Assembly: GCA_031275735.1 (NCBI GenBank)
Contig: JAISOJ010000009.1
Span: forward strand, 1 to 64,000
From: Dysgonamonadaceae bacterium
GTDB taxonomy: Bacteria; Bacteroidota; Bacteroidia; Bacteroidales; Azobacteroidaceae
Direction: 5' to 3'
Length of the DNA: 64,000 nucleotides
Positions 54,448 to 63,571 of the stretch are shown here, piece after piece. Each line of letters opens with the position of its first letter. Position 1 is the first letter of the stretch. A program made the position numbers and the translations under genes. The notes under the pieces are model-generated. The model was not told the DNA's origin. It was given only the letters and a program-made list of their open reading frames with translations, and ran no database searches.

Positions 54448-56400
54448 TTAAATCGCAATTTTTTTGTCTAATTTTTCATATACGGAATTTTGGCTAATAA
54501 ATTCGGGAACTAATTTTTTCATCAATTTTACAACTTCATCTTTATCAAACTGATTTGCGGTATTTATCAATTGATTCAAAACAGACAAAATATAATCGTA
54601 ATCATACTCTTGTACAGAACCGATCATTATTTTTTTATTATGTGTCGGCATAACCGTTTCTTTATCATATAGTAACTCTTCATATAGTTTTTCTCCCGGA
54701 CGAAGACCTGTATATTTAATTTCTATGTCTTTATAAGGTTCAAAACCGGAGAGCTGAATCATTCTTTCTGCTAAATCTCTTATTTTAATCGGATCGCCCA
54801 TATCAAAAACAAAAACTTCGCCTCCTTTTCCAAAATTTCCGGCTTCAAGAACGAGACGGCAAGCTTCAGGAATAGTCATAAAATAACGGATGATTTCAGG
54901 ATCAGTAACCGTTACAGGTCCGCCGCGTTTTATCTGGTCATAAAAACGGGGAATTACCGAACCGTTAGAGCCTAATACATTTCCAAAACGAGTAGTTATA
55001 ATGCGAGTTACCGGAATGGAATATTGCCCTTGTAATTTTTTATACAAAGATTGTATGTAGATCTCTGCGATTCGCTTGGAAGCTCCCATTATATTACTTG
55101 GTTTTACCGCTTTATCTGTCGAAATCATTACAAATACTTCCGCTTTATAAAGGACGGCCAAGTCAACAATGTTACGAGTCCCGTGAACATTTGTTAAAAC
55201 AGCTTCACAAGGATGTTTTTCCATCAACGGAACATGTTTGTAAGCAGCTGCATGATAGACATAATTCGGTCGATATTTTTCAAAAATGAGCTTCATTTGA
55301 GCATAATTTTGCACATCGCCGATAATCGAAACGTAAGGTATATGAGGAATTTTGTCTTCTAATTCCAAGCTCAATTGATGAAGCGGACTTTCTGCCGTAT
55401 CACAAATAAGCAACAATCCTAAATCAAAAGAACTAAGTTGACGTACAATTTCACTGCCAATAGACCCTGCAGAGCCGGTAATTAAGATGGTTTTACCTTT
55501 CACATTCCTGGCTATTGATTCAACATCAATCTGGATAGGAACTCTGCCTAATAAATCTTCAATTTTGATTTTTTTGATTTTTCCCCAATTTTTCCCCAAT
55601 TTTTCCCACTCTTCTATGGGAGGAGCCGACAAAATATCTATTTTGTGTTCCAAACATTTATCAGCAAGAAGTTGTTTTTCGGAACGTTCAATTTCTTTGG
55701 GATATATTAAAATAGCACCCACATGCTTGAAGTGTCCTATATTAGTAAAAAAATCATCTTGATGATAAATAGGATAATTTATAACCTCTTTGCGTTTGAT
55801 ATGCCGATTGGAAATGAGAAAACCGGCTATTCGGTATGAAAAATAATCGCTTGACAAAATCATTTTGGCCAATCCGATACTAGTGGATCCTATTCCATAA
55901 ATTAATATGGAAGTGATATTTCTATTTACTTTTCTATGAGAAATTCGAGCAAAATCAAAAAGCAGGCGAATTGTCATCCTGGAAAAGAAAATAAAACTGA
56001 AAGTCAATATAAAATTAATAAAAAAACCTTCTGTGGGAAAAATAGAGTACTCATAAAAAACTGATAAGAGTTTATTTACAATCATTAACAGTAAATTAGA
56101 GCAAAACAGTGCAAAAAATATACGAAGCACATCCTTAAAGGTCGAATATCTTATAAGTCCTAAATAAGTCCTGAAAATTAAGAAAAAGAAAGCGGTTATT
56201 ATCAAACAAAACAATAACTTAATAATAAATATATTAATTGATATATTTGCATGAATAAGGTTAAAGCATATCCAATAAGAAATGGTAAAAGACACAACAG
56301 AAATTAACAAATCTGCAATAAATATAATTCTTTTTGGCAAGTAAGGAAAATTTCTTAGTTTGGAAAAAAATTTGACTCTTATTTTGTTAATCCAATTCAT
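54448..56400 (-). CDS. WbpM/CapD-like nucleotide-sugar 4,6-dehydratase, membrane form (650 aa)
   Basis: Four or five N-terminal transmembrane helices (about 20-135) and a CoA-binding-like domain precede the SDR catalytic domain (about 290-630). The nucleotide motif is ILITGSAGSIGSEIVRQL. The active-site stretch STDKAVKPSNIMGASKR has Met in place of the usual Tyr, as in WbpM/PglF enzymes that make UDP-4-keto-6-deoxy-GlcNAc. GSNGSVIPRF and GLRPGEKLYEELL are conserved. I use ATG 56400. TTG 56433 lies inside the -7 element, and ATG 56418 would leave almost no leader. It is the first gene of the operon with the 6-dehydrogenase. Confidence 0.9.
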   Translation of the reverse strand: MNWINKIRVKFFSKLRNFPYLPKRIIFIADLLISVVSFTISYWICFNLIHANISINIFIIKLLFCLIITAFFFLIFRTYLGLIRYSTFKDVLRIFFALFCSNLLLMIVNKLLSVFYEYSIFPTEGFFINFILTFSFIFFSRMTIRLLFDFARISHRKVNRNITSILIYGIGSTSIGLAKMILSSDYFSYRIAGFLISNRHIKRKEVINYPIYHQDDFFTNIGHFKHVGAILIYPKEIERSEKQLLADKCLEHKIDILSAPPIEEWEKLGKNWGKIKKIKIEDLLGRVPIQIDVESIARNVKGKTILITGSAGSIGSEIVRQLSSFDLGLLLICDTAESPLHQLSLELEDKIPHIPYVSIIGDVQNYAQMKLIFEKYRPNYVYHAAAYKHVPLMEKHPCEAVLTNVHGTRNIVDLAVLYKAEVFVMISTDKAVKPSNIMGASKRIAEIYIQSLYKKLQGQYSIPVTRIITTRFGNVLGSNGSVIPRFYDQIKRGGPVTVTDPEIIRYFMTIPEACRLVLEAGNFGKGGEVFVFDMGDPIKIRDLAERMIQLSGFEPYKDIEIKYTGLRPGEKLYEELLYDKETVMPTHNKKIMIGSVQEYDYDYILSVLNQLINTANQFDKDEVVKLMKKLVPEFISQNSVYEKLDKKIAI

Positions 56401-56430
56401 ATTATCGTATAAGACCATAATTAGAGTATG

Positions 56431-56462
56431 CAAATGTATACAAATAATAATTAATAGCCAAA
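56431..56462 (-). promoter_or_regulatory. promoter of the dehydratase/6-dehydrogenase operon
   Basis: On the minus strand TTTG (56462-56459), 20 nt, TACATTTG (56438-56431) is a full -33/-7 match. Transcription should begin near 56425, which decides the start codon at 56400. The stretch 56463-56808 is AT-rich and shows nothing else I recognise. Confidence 0.7.
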
Positions 56463-56808
56463 TTTTTCTTTAAATTCGCAACTCATTTTTGTGTTAATTG
56501 AATTATTTTTTCTTACTTTTTCAGGTCAAAAACGACAAATTTTTGTTGTGAATTTTCTTAAAAATAGCAAAGTAAAGTATTGATTAACAAAATAATACTA
56601 TTAAAGTTACAATCTGTGAGTATTCTCATTATCGCATAAGAAAGTTCATATTGGACACTTACCGTAAATTATTTGAACAGTACGTTTTTCTGTGATTCTG
56701 AATCCTCCGTAATTTTAATTATATTAAAATGTGAAAGTAAGTGGGTTTGGGAATATAAGTATCTTCGTTTTTATCCTTAAAGCAAGTAGAAGATTGGAAA
56801 TATTTAAT

Positions 56809-56816
56809 TACTTTTG
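56809..56816 (+). promoter_or_regulatory. -7 element of phoH
   Basis: TACTTTTG (TAnnTTTG), 86 nt before the phoH ATG. TTAGGAGAAAT (56882-56892) is an unusually Shine-Dalgarno-like stretch for this window. Confidence 0.4.
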
Positions 56817-56901
56817 CATTTGGAAACCGGCAATGGAATTGTCCGTACAGGCCGGTTCCTTTCATAATAACTAATAATTTTTTAGGAGAAATAAACAACG
56901 G

Positions 56902-57849
56902 ATGATAGAACGAATCATTATTTTAGACGGAGCGGATCCGGCGGCTTTTTTCGGAACAAACAATTCCAATATGCATTTAATCAAATCCTTATATCCCAAA
57001 TTGCGGATAATTGCGCGAGGCAACGTGATGAAAGTGATTGGCGACGAAATGGAATTGATCGCTTTTGAAGAAAAAATTCAGGAAATGGAGTTGTATTGTC
57101 AAGAGTATAATGTATTGGCAGAAGAAGCCATCCTGAAAATTGTGAAAGGAAACAACGGTATTTCCCCTGCCAAACAGGACAATTTGATTATTTACGGGAT
57201 GAATGGACGGCCTATCCTCGCCCGTACCGAAAACCAACAAAAACTGGTACAGGCTTTCGTCGAAAATGATATGTTGTTCGCTGTCGGACCTGCGGGTTCT
57301 GGAAAAACCTACACCGCTATTGCGTTAGCGGTAAAAGCGTTGAAAAACAAAGAAATGCGGAGAATCATATTGAGTCGTCCCGCAGTAGAAGCCGGCGAAA
57401 AGTTGGGCTTCCTTCCTGGCGACATGAAAGATAAAATCGACCCTTACCTTCAGCCGTTGTACGATGCTTTGGAAGACATGATTCCGGCTCTTAAACTGAA
57501 GGAACATATCGAAAACAAGATTATCCAAATTGCGCCTTTGGCATTTATGCGGGGACGTACCCTAAACGATGCGGTAGTTGTTTTGGATGAAGCCCAAAAT
57601 ACGACGATTCAGCAAATCAAGATGTTCCTGACCCGTTTGGGAACAAATGCGAAGATGATCATCACCGGCGATATCACGCAAATCGACTTGCCGCCATCAC
57701 AAACATCGGGTTTGATTCATGCGATGAAGATTTTGAAAGATATTTCAGGAATCGCTCAAATCGAATTTGGGAAAAAAGACATTGTCCGCCACAAATTGGT
57801 GCAACGGATTGTCGAAGCGTACGAGAAAGCCCCTTTAAATCTTCGCTGA
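56902..57849 (+). CDS. phoH: PhoH family ATPase (315 aa)
   Basis: PhoH-like proteins are cytoplasmic P-loop ATPases implicated in RNA metabolism and stress. An N-terminal KH-like region (about 25-85) precedes the ATPase. Walker A is GPAGSGKT (129-136) and Walker B is VVVLDEAQNTT. The family stretches SRPAVEAGEKLGFLPGDMKDKIDPYLQPLYDAL and GDITQIDLP are intact. Length is normal. It is followed 105 nt later by purC on the same strand. Confidence 0.96.
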   Translation: MIERIIILDGADPAAFFGTNNSNMHLIKSLYPKLRIIARGNVMKVIGDEMELIAFEEKIQEMELYCQEYNVLAEEAILKIVKGNNGISPAKQDNLIIYGMNGRPILARTENQQKLVQAFVENDMLFAVGPAGSGKTYTAIALAVKALKNKEMRRIILSRPAVEAGEKLGFLPGDMKDKIDPYLQPLYDALEDMIPALKLKEHIENKIIQIAPLAFMRGRTLNDAVVVLDEAQNTTIQQIKMFLTRLGTNAKMIITGDITQIDLPPSQTSGLIHAMKILKDISGIAQIEFGKKDIVRHKLVQRIVEAYEKAPLNLR

Positions 57850-57910
57850 AGGAAGAAACTTGGCAAGCAAAAATGAATGAGTATAAGCAAAAATGACAAA
57901 TTCACTTCGT

Positions 57911-58020
57911 AAAAGTCCTTTTGGGAGAATTTAGAAGTAAAAAATAACAAGAAAATGAATAAGATTGGAAAAAATGATGAATCCTGCACCATAAAGTCTC
58001 CTTCTGGGGATTTAGGGAGC
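57911..58020 (+). repeat. two copies of a CCTT-TGGG intergenic repeat, the second inside purC
   Basis: AAAAGTCCTTTTGGGAGA...TTTAG (57911-57938) and AAAGTCTCCTTCTGGGGA...TTTAGGGAG (57993-58020) are diverged copies of one small palindromic unit (TCCTT..GGGA). The first is intergenic, and the second is translated as KSPSGDLGS in the purC N-terminus. Confidence 0.5.
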
Positions 58021-58983
58021 GAAGTTTTAACAACAACAGACTATCATTTCCCTGAACAAACCCATGTCTATCACGGGAAAGTAAGAGATGTATATTCCAT
58101 TGGCAGTGATACATTGGTAATGATTGCCACCGACCGGATTTCGGCCTTCGACGTTATCCTCCCGCAGGGAATTCCTTATAAAGGGCAGATTTTAAACCAG
58201 ATAGCTTCCAAATTTTTAGACGTCACCGCAGATATCGTTCCGAATTGGAAATTGGCAACTCCCGACCCGATGGCGACCGTTGGCCTGCGTTGCGAACCGT
58301 TTAAGGTGGAGATGGTTATTCGCGGTTACCTGACCGGAAGCGCTTGGCGGGAATATAAAGCAGGGGCAAGAACTTTGTGCGGCATTGTATTGCCCAAAGG
58401 GATGAAGGAAAATGAAAAATTTCCGTCTCCGATTATTACGCCGACGACAAAAGCCGATGAAGGACACGACCAAAACATCTCGAAAGAAGAGATCATTGCT
58501 CTAGGATTGGTCGGCAGGGACGATTACGAACAATTAGAACGTTACACGCAAGCCTTGTTCCGGCGTGGAACAGAGATCGCCGCTCAAAAAGGATTGATTT
58601 TGGTGGATACCAAGTACGAATTTGGAAAAAAAGACGGCAAAATCTATTTGATCGACGAAATCCATACGCCCGATTCTTCCCGTTACTTTTACATGGACGG
58701 TTATTGGGAACGATTTGCAAAAGGCGAAGAACAAAAGCAACTATCGAAGGAATTTGTTCGCAAATGGTTGATTGATAATGGATTTCAAGGAAAAGAAGGA
58801 CAAACGATTCCTGAAATGACTCCTGCTTATTGCAAAAGTGTATCCGGCAGATACATCGAATTGTACGAGAAAATTACGGGAGAAAAATTTATCAAGTCGG
58901 ACAGTCGCGATGTGGCCGGACGAATCGAAAAAAACGTGAAAGATTATTTAAGCAACAATGGATCAATACGGCTTAATCGGTAA
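57955..58983 (+). CDS. purC: phosphoribosylaminoimidazole-succinocarboxamide (SAICAR) synthase (342 aa)
   Basis: PurC joins aspartate to CAIR in purine biosynthesis. [59 protein letters not shown] and [27 protein letters not shown] are conserved. The protein carries about 24 extra residues before the family start ([17 protein letters not shown]), encoded partly by an intergenic-type repeat. No other in-frame start exists, so ATG 57955 is used. The end overlaps aroE by 26 nt. Confidence 0.95.
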   Translation: MNKIGKNDESCTIKSPSGDLGSEVLTTTDYHFPEQTHVYHGKVRDVYSIGSDTLVMIATDRISAFDVILPQGIPYKGQILNQIASKFLDVTADIVPNWKLATPDPMATVGLRCEPFKVEMVIRGYLTGSAWREYKAGARTLCGIVLPKGMKENEKFPSPIITPTTKADEGHDQNISKEEIIALGLVGRDDYEQLERYTQALFRRGTEIAAQKGLILVDTKYEFGKKDGKIYLIDEIHTPDSSRYFYMDGYWERFAKGEEQKQLSKEFVRKWLIDNGFQGKEGQTIPEMTPAYCKSVSGRYIELYEKITGEKFIKSDSRDVAGRIEKNVKDYLSNNGSIRLNR

Positions 58984-59710
58984 TCCGTTAAAACACTCTT
59001 TTTCAAAGGGTTTTTTTAATGACAAATTTAGCGAAGAAAATATTGACGCCGAATACATCAATTTCGAAATTCCTTCTATTAAGGAAGTTAACTTGATTAT
59101 TAAAAACAATCCCCGTCTGAAAGGCTTGAATGTAACGATTCCTTATAAGGAACAAGTCATTCCCTTTTTAGATCAATTGAGCGAAAATGCTCGTTTAATT
59201 GGCGCAGTCAATGTCATAAAAATTGATCGAAATAAGGGAAAAATCAAACTAACCGGCTTCAATTCCGATATTATTGGCTTCAAGGAATCCATCGATCCTT
59301 TATTGCAAGTCCACCATAAACAAGCGCTTATTTTAGGAACGGGAGGATCGGCAAAAGCCATTTACTATGGATTGAAGCAATTGGGAATTGTGACCACTTA
59401 TGTTTCCAGGAAGAAAAAATCGGTAAATATATTGAATTATAATGAACTGACAAAGGATGTTATGGAGGCGAATACGATAATTGTCAATTGTACGCCCATC
59501 GGTATGTGGCCCAATGTAGATGAATCGCCGGGTATTCCGTATCAATGGCTCAATGAGCAACATCTATTGTACGATTTGTTATACAATCCTGACGAAACTT
59601 TGTTTATGAAAAAAGGCGCCGAACAGGGTGCAATTGTTAAAAACGGATTGGAAATGCTTTTATTACAAGCATTTGCTAGTTTTGAGTTTTGGCAAGGAAC
59701 AAGGAAATGA
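58958..59710 (+). CDS. aroE: shikimate dehydrogenase (250 aa)
   Basis: AroE reduces 3-dehydroshikimate with NADPH in aromatic amino acid synthesis. Substrate-binding S14 and S16 are in [13 protein letters not shown]. The catalytic lysine is K64 in [11 protein letters not shown]104 is in GFNSDIIGF. The NADP-binding turn is [12 protein letters not shown]. Motifs NCTPIGMWP and [13 protein letters not shown] complete the family. The ATG is inside the purC end (26-nt overlap), so the two are translationally linked. Confidence 0.96.
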   Translation: MDQYGLIGNPLKHSFSKGFFNDKFSEENIDAEYINFEIPSIKEVNLIIKNNPRLKGLNVTIPYKEQVIPFLDQLSENARLIGAVNVIKIDRNKGKIKLTGFNSDIIGFKESIDPLLQVHHKQALILGTGGSAKAIYYGLKQLGIVTTYVSRKKKSVNILNYNELTKDVMEANTIIVNCTPIGMWPNVDESPGIPYQWLNEQHLLYDLLYNPDETLFMKKGAEQGAIVKNGLEMLLLQAFASFEFWQGTRK

Positions 59711-59809
59711 TAATAATAATGCATTAGGAATTAAGAATGGAGTTGATGCAAGATACAAATATATTAAAGAGCACAACGCCGTTGGGAGTTTATCGTTTAT
59801 AGTTAGTTC

Positions 59810-60208
59810 ATGGTTACGCGGTTTGGAGTTTCATTAGAGCAGGATTTGCTCGAAGCATTGGATGCCTTCGTGCAGGACAATTCTTATGCTAATCGTTCGC
59901 AAGCGATCCGGGCATTGATTGAAAAAAATATCGTAGAAAAAAAATGGCTGTGTAACAGTCACGTTGCGGGCGCTATTGTTATGGTTTACGATCCGTGGAA
60001 AAATGATATTGCCTCCAATATTCTGAAAATACAACAGTCCAATACCCAATTCATCCTATCGACTCAACGTTTTTTCAAGGAAAAAAACCGTTGCCTCGAA
60101 GTCATTGCCGTAGAGGGGACCGCTCAACAACTAACTCGGTTTTCGGATGAAATTTTGTCACAGAAAGGCATGATACACGGTAAATTAATCATGAGCCGAA
60201 TTGATTGA
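59810..60208 (+). CDS. NikR-family ribbon-helix-helix regulator with lost histidine ligands (132 aa)
   Basis: The N-terminal ribbon-helix-helix (VTRFGVSLEQDLLEALDAFVQDNSYANRSQAIRALI) and C-terminal ACT-like domain (VEGTAQQLTRFSDEILSQKGMIHGKLIMS) are those of the nickel regulator NikR, and 132 residues is the normal size. Aligned without gaps to the E. coli NikR sequence I remember, the nickel ligands H76, H87 and H89 correspond to Gln, Arg and Phe here. Only C95 is kept (KNRCLEVIAVEG). It is therefore unlikely to sense nickel in the classical square-planar way. No nickel transporter or urease gene is nearby. Confidence 0.88.
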   Translation: MVTRFGVSLEQDLLEALDAFVQDNSYANRSQAIRALIEKNIVEKKWLCNSHVAGAIVMVYDPWKNDIASNILKIQQSNTQFILSTQRFFKEKNRCLEVIAVEGTAQQLTRFSDEILSQKGMIHGKLIMSRID

Positions 60209-60462
60209 ATCCAAGACCTTGGTCTTTGAAAAATGAAGAAGAGCCTACCCGGATGCCTGGGCGAGGGAACAACATGCCATCATACCGGGTAAGGGAATTT
60301 TCCGGTAAAGCGGAAAAAGCGGTATTTTTACCAAAACACGTTTCATGCCAAAAAAGAATCAAACGTCTTTTGAAATTATTTTGCAATTTAATAACAAAAA
60401 ATGAATTTTAGTAAATATTTTTTTATTTGTATATCGAACTCGGATTAATTAGAAATAAAGCA

Positions 60463-60502
60463 AAGCAATCCAACTAATCGTTATAAGTAGAAGGGATTGC
60501 TT
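60463..60502 (-). terminator. stem-loop after the xylose transporter gene
   Basis: AAGCAATCC (60463-60471) and its exact complement GGATTGCTT (60494-60502) enclose 22 nt, 32 nt past the transporter stop on the minus strand. The rest of 60209-60533 shows no gene I can support. Confidence 0.55.
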
Positions 60503-60533
60503 CGCTTGTAATAACGGAAGTTCCGTTTGAAAT

Positions 60534-61922
60534 TTATTTTTTCCAGAATTTTTCGATTTGCTCCAATGATTTTCCTTTTGTTTCGGGAACCATTTTCCAA
60601 ACAAACACAGCGGAAAGGATAGCCATTAGACCATAAAAGCCATACGTTATTCCTCCACTGAACTCCATCATTGGTGGATAAGTGGACGAAATAAAGTAGT
60701 TTGCAGCCCATTGAGCGGCAACAGCGATAGCTACGGCTTGTCCGCGGATTTTATTGGGAAATAATTCGGAGATATATACCCAGCAAATCGGCCCCCACGA
60801 CATCATGAAAGAGGCGGTGAAAATAATGATAAATACCAATGTTCCGATTCCGATAATGTTGAAGAACGACATGATTGAAATGGCAATCATTCCGACAGCC
60901 ATTCCGATAGAACCGGTAATCAGCAACGGTTTTCGTCCCCATTTATCTACCGTTACAATGGCAAGTACGGTAAATATCACATTTATTAATCCCATGACAA
61001 TGGTTTGCAACATGGACGCATCTTTAGCCGCTCCCATACTTTCAAAAATACGCGGCGCATAATACAAGGCAACATTAATACCTACAAATTGTTGAAATAC
61101 AGATAACAATATACCAATGATTATGACTGTCCTGCCATAAGAAAAGAGTTTGGCTTTCGCGCCTTCCGAGAGTGATCCTGCAATTTCCTGCAAAATACTT
61201 TGAGCTTTTTCTTTACTTGCATTGATTTTTTCCAATACATTTAAAGCTTTGTCATCTTGTTGAATCAAGGCAAGATAGCGCGGAGTTTCCGGAACGAATG
61301 ACAATAATATGAAAAATAAGGCGGCGGGAATAGCTTCGGAAGCAAACATGTATCGCCATCCGAGATCATTGATCCATTCAATAACTTGACCGTGAGCAAT
61401 TCCCCAATTCACAAAATAAACCACCAACATCCCGAAGATGATCGCAAATTGGTTAAAAGAAACCAATCGTCCTCTAATATTAGCCGGCGCTATTTCACCG
61501 ATATACATTGGGCAAACGGCTGAGGCTAAGCCAACACCTATGCCTCCGATAATTCGATAAAAATTAAACGTTAGTAATAAACCCAGTGTGGGATTTCCTT
61601 TTTCGAAAAAGAGAAATTCGGGATAAGCAGAGCCTAAAGCGGAAAAAAAGAATAATATGGCAGCAACCAATAACGATTTTTTCCGTCCTAGCCGATTGGA
61701 AAAGAATCCGGAAATAATTCCTCCGATAATACATCCGATCAAAGCGCTGGAAACGGTTGCTCCATGTGCGAATGATCCTAATCCCAACGTATTAATTAAA
61801 TAGATTTGTATCGATTGTTCGGCGCCTGAAATCACCGCTGTATCATAGCCAAAAAGTAATCCCCCGATAGTAGCTACCAGGGTAATACCGAAAACGTAAG
61901 TTGAATTATATTGTTTACTCAT
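60534..61922 (-). CDS. xylE: MFS sugar porter, D-xylose:proton symporter-like (462 aa)
   Basis: This is a twelve-helix major facilitator of the sugar porter family. Diagnostic motifs are LLFGYDTAVISGAEQ in helix 1, FFSNRLGRKKSLL in loop 2-3, VPETPRYLAL after helix 6, QQFVGINVALYYAPRIFESMGA in helix 7, and VPETKGKSLEQIEKFW at the C-terminus. It is the last gene of the xylB-xylA-xylE series, which makes D-xylose the most likely substrate. It is separated from xylA by a 119-nt spacer with an inverted array of heptamers. Confidence 0.92.
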   Translation of the reverse strand: MSKQYNSTYVFGITLVATIGGLLFGYDTAVISGAEQSIQIYLINTLGLGSFAHGATVSSALIGCIIGGIISGFFSNRLGRKKSLLVAAILFFFSALGSAYPEFLFFEKGNPTLGLLLTFNFYRIIGGIGVGLASAVCPMYIGEIAPANIRGRLVSFNQFAIIFGMLVVYFVNWGIAHGQVIEWINDLGWRYMFASEAIPAALFFILLSFVPETPRYLALIQQDDKALNVLEKINASKEKAQSILQEIAGSLSEGAKAKLFSYGRTVIIIGILLSVFQQFVGINVALYYAPRIFESMGAAKDASMLQTIVMGLINVIFTVLAIVTVDKWGRKPLLITGSIGMAVGMIAISIMSFFNIIGIGTLVFIIIFTASFMMSWGPICWVYISELFPNKIRGQAVAIAVAAQWAANYFISSTYPPMMEFSGGITYGFYGLMAILSAVFVWKMVPETKGKSLEQIEKFWKK

Positions 61923-61933
61923 AATATTTAGTC

Positions 61934-62038
61934 GTTAAAAGTTAAGAGCTAAGAATTAAGAGTTAAGAACTAAGAATTAAAAGGTAAGAATCGTTTGCAT
62001 GGAGACCCATTCTTAACTCTTAACTCTTAACTCTTAAC
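61934..62038. repeat. inverted arrays of 7-bp repeats between xylA and xylE
   Basis: Eight contiguous heptamers of type GTTAAGA (61934-61989, with variants such as GCTAAGA and ATTAAGA) face four perfect copies of TCTTAAC (62011-62038) across 21 nt. Together they can form a long imperfect hairpin in the xylA-xylE messenger RNA. The same unit occurs at 48174-48201. The repeat is too short and spacer-free for a CRISPR. Confidence 0.8.
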
Positions 62039-62041
62039 TAA

Positions 62042-63370
62042 TTAGATATACATATTAATGATTGCTTCATACAATTCTTGCTTTCCGCTGATTTGGGCGG
62101 GTTCGCCGTTTTTAGCTGCAATGTTGCGCAAATCTTCGAGGGTCAATTTACCGTTTTCGAAAGTTTTTCCATCTCCGGAATCAAACGAAGCATAACGGGC
62201 GGCACGCAATTTTTTGTAATCCGATTGTTCAAGGATGTCGGCTGCTGTAACCAAAGCGCGGGCGAAAACATCCATACCCGAAATATGAGCGATAAAAATG
62301 TCTTCCAGATCGGTCGAATTGCGACGCGTCTTTGCGTCGAAATTAGTACCTCCATTTCCGAAACCGCCGGCTTCGATGATAATCAACCAGGCTTGTGTCA
62401 GTTCATAAATGTCGATGGGGAATTGATCGGTATCCCAGCCATTCTGGTAATCACCGCGGTTGGCGTCGATAGAGCCCAACAAACCGGCGTCGGCAGCCGC
62501 TTGCAATTCATGCTCAAAAGTATGGCCTGCTAAGGTAGCATGGTTTACTTCGATATTGACTTTAAAATCTTTGTCCAAGCCGTAATAACGCAAGAATCCG
62601 ATAACGGTCTCCGTATCCGCGTCGTATTGATGCTTGGTCGGCTCCATCGGCTTAGGTTCAATCAGGTAAGTTCCTTTGAAGCCTTGTTTGCGTCCGTAAT
62701 CGCGAGCGATGGTAAGCAATTGCGCCAGATGTTCTTTTTCGCGTTTCATATTGGTATTCAACAAACTGGAATATCCTTCGCGACCACCCCAGAATACATA
62801 ATTCGACCCTCCTAAAGCGATAGTTGCATCAATGGCGTTTTTGATTTGAGCGCCGGCATAAGCAACTGAAGCAAAATTGGGATTAGTTCCCGCTCCGTTC
62901 ATATAACGGGTGTGGCTGAAAACATTAGCAGTACCCCAAAGCAATTGCACTCCTGAAGCCGCCTGTTTTTCTTTTGCATAATCCACTATTTTCGCCAGGT
63001 TACTTTCGTATTCGGCGAGCGAATTGCCCTCTTCCACCAAATCTACGTCGTGGAAGCAATAAAAAGGAATACCTACTTTAGTCATAAATTCGAAAGCGGC
63101 ATCCATTTTGTATTTGGCGCGGCTGATTGCATCAGAACCGATATTCCATAAGAATTTTTTCGTACCGCCGCCAAACTGATCGGCGCCTTCCGCACAAAGC
63201 GTATGCCAATAAGCCATAGAGAAACGGAACCAATCTTTCATGGTTTTGCCCAATACTACTTGATTTTCATCGTACCAACGGAAAGCCAGTGGGTTTTTGC
63301 TGTCTTTCCCTTCATAATTGATTTTCCCAATTCCAGGGAAAAATTCTTTGTTTCCTGTTAAAATTGCCAT
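62042..63370 (-). CDS. xylA: xylose isomerase (442 aa)
   Basis: XylA converts D-xylose to D-xylulose in the cytoplasm. It is the class II form by length and by the N-terminal extension [26 protein letters not shown]. The catalytic pair is H107 and D110 in [13 protein letters not shown]. Metal-binding motifs follow in [32 protein letters not shown] and [20 protein letters not shown]. It is a close match to the family in full length. It lies 201 nt behind xylB. Confidence 0.98.
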   Translation of the reverse strand: MAILTGNKEFFPGIGKINYEGKDSKNPLAFRWYDENQVVLGKTMKDWFRFSMAYWHTLCAEGADQFGGGTKKFLWNIGSDAISRAKYKMDAAFEFMTKVGIPFYCFHDVDLVEEGNSLAEYESNLAKIVDYAKEKQAASGVQLLWGTANVFSHTRYMNGAGTNPNFASVAYAGAQIKNAIDATIALGGSNYVFWGGREGYSSLLNTNMKREKEHLAQLLTIARDYGRKQGFKGTYLIEPKPMEPTKHQYDADTETVIGFLRYYGLDKDFKVNIEVNHATLAGHTFEHELQAAADAGLLGSIDANRGDYQNGWDTDQFPIDIYELTQAWLIIIEAGGFGNGGTNFDAKTRRNSTDLEDIFIAHISGMDVFARALVTAADILEQSDYKKLRAARYASFDSGDGKTFENGKLTLEDLRNIAAKNGEPAQISGKQELYEAIINMYI

Positions 63371-63385
63371 ATAATTTAGTTTTTA

Positions 63386-63456
63386 ATGGGTGCAGGATGC
63401 AAGGTGCGGTGCAAAGAAAAGGGGAGCACGAGACACGACGCAAGGTGCACGACCGG
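63386..63456. repeat. GCAAGGTGC-type direct repeats upstream of xylA
   Basis: TGCAAGGTGC (63401-63410) and CGCAAGGTGC, together with shorter GGTGCA and GAGCACGAGACACGACG units, form a GC-rich degenerate stretch in the xylB-xylA spacer. The function is unknown. Confidence 0.35.
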
Positions 63457-63571
63457 ATTATTTAATTGTTTTACGATAATCTATTGTGTTGTATATCATA
63501 GCAAATACTTTTTGCTTTATCCATTAGTTTTACCTGTTTCTTTTGTCGTATTATTTTATTTTCTACAATCT

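Noticed and set aside
60205-60411. A 68-codon open frame after the NikR-like gene
   Set aside because: It overlaps the NikR stop, has no recognisable domain, and lies in decayed-looking intergenic sequence.
61934-62038. Short regular repeats resembling a CRISPR array
   Set aside because: The units are 7 bp, contiguous without unique spacers, and there are no cas genes.
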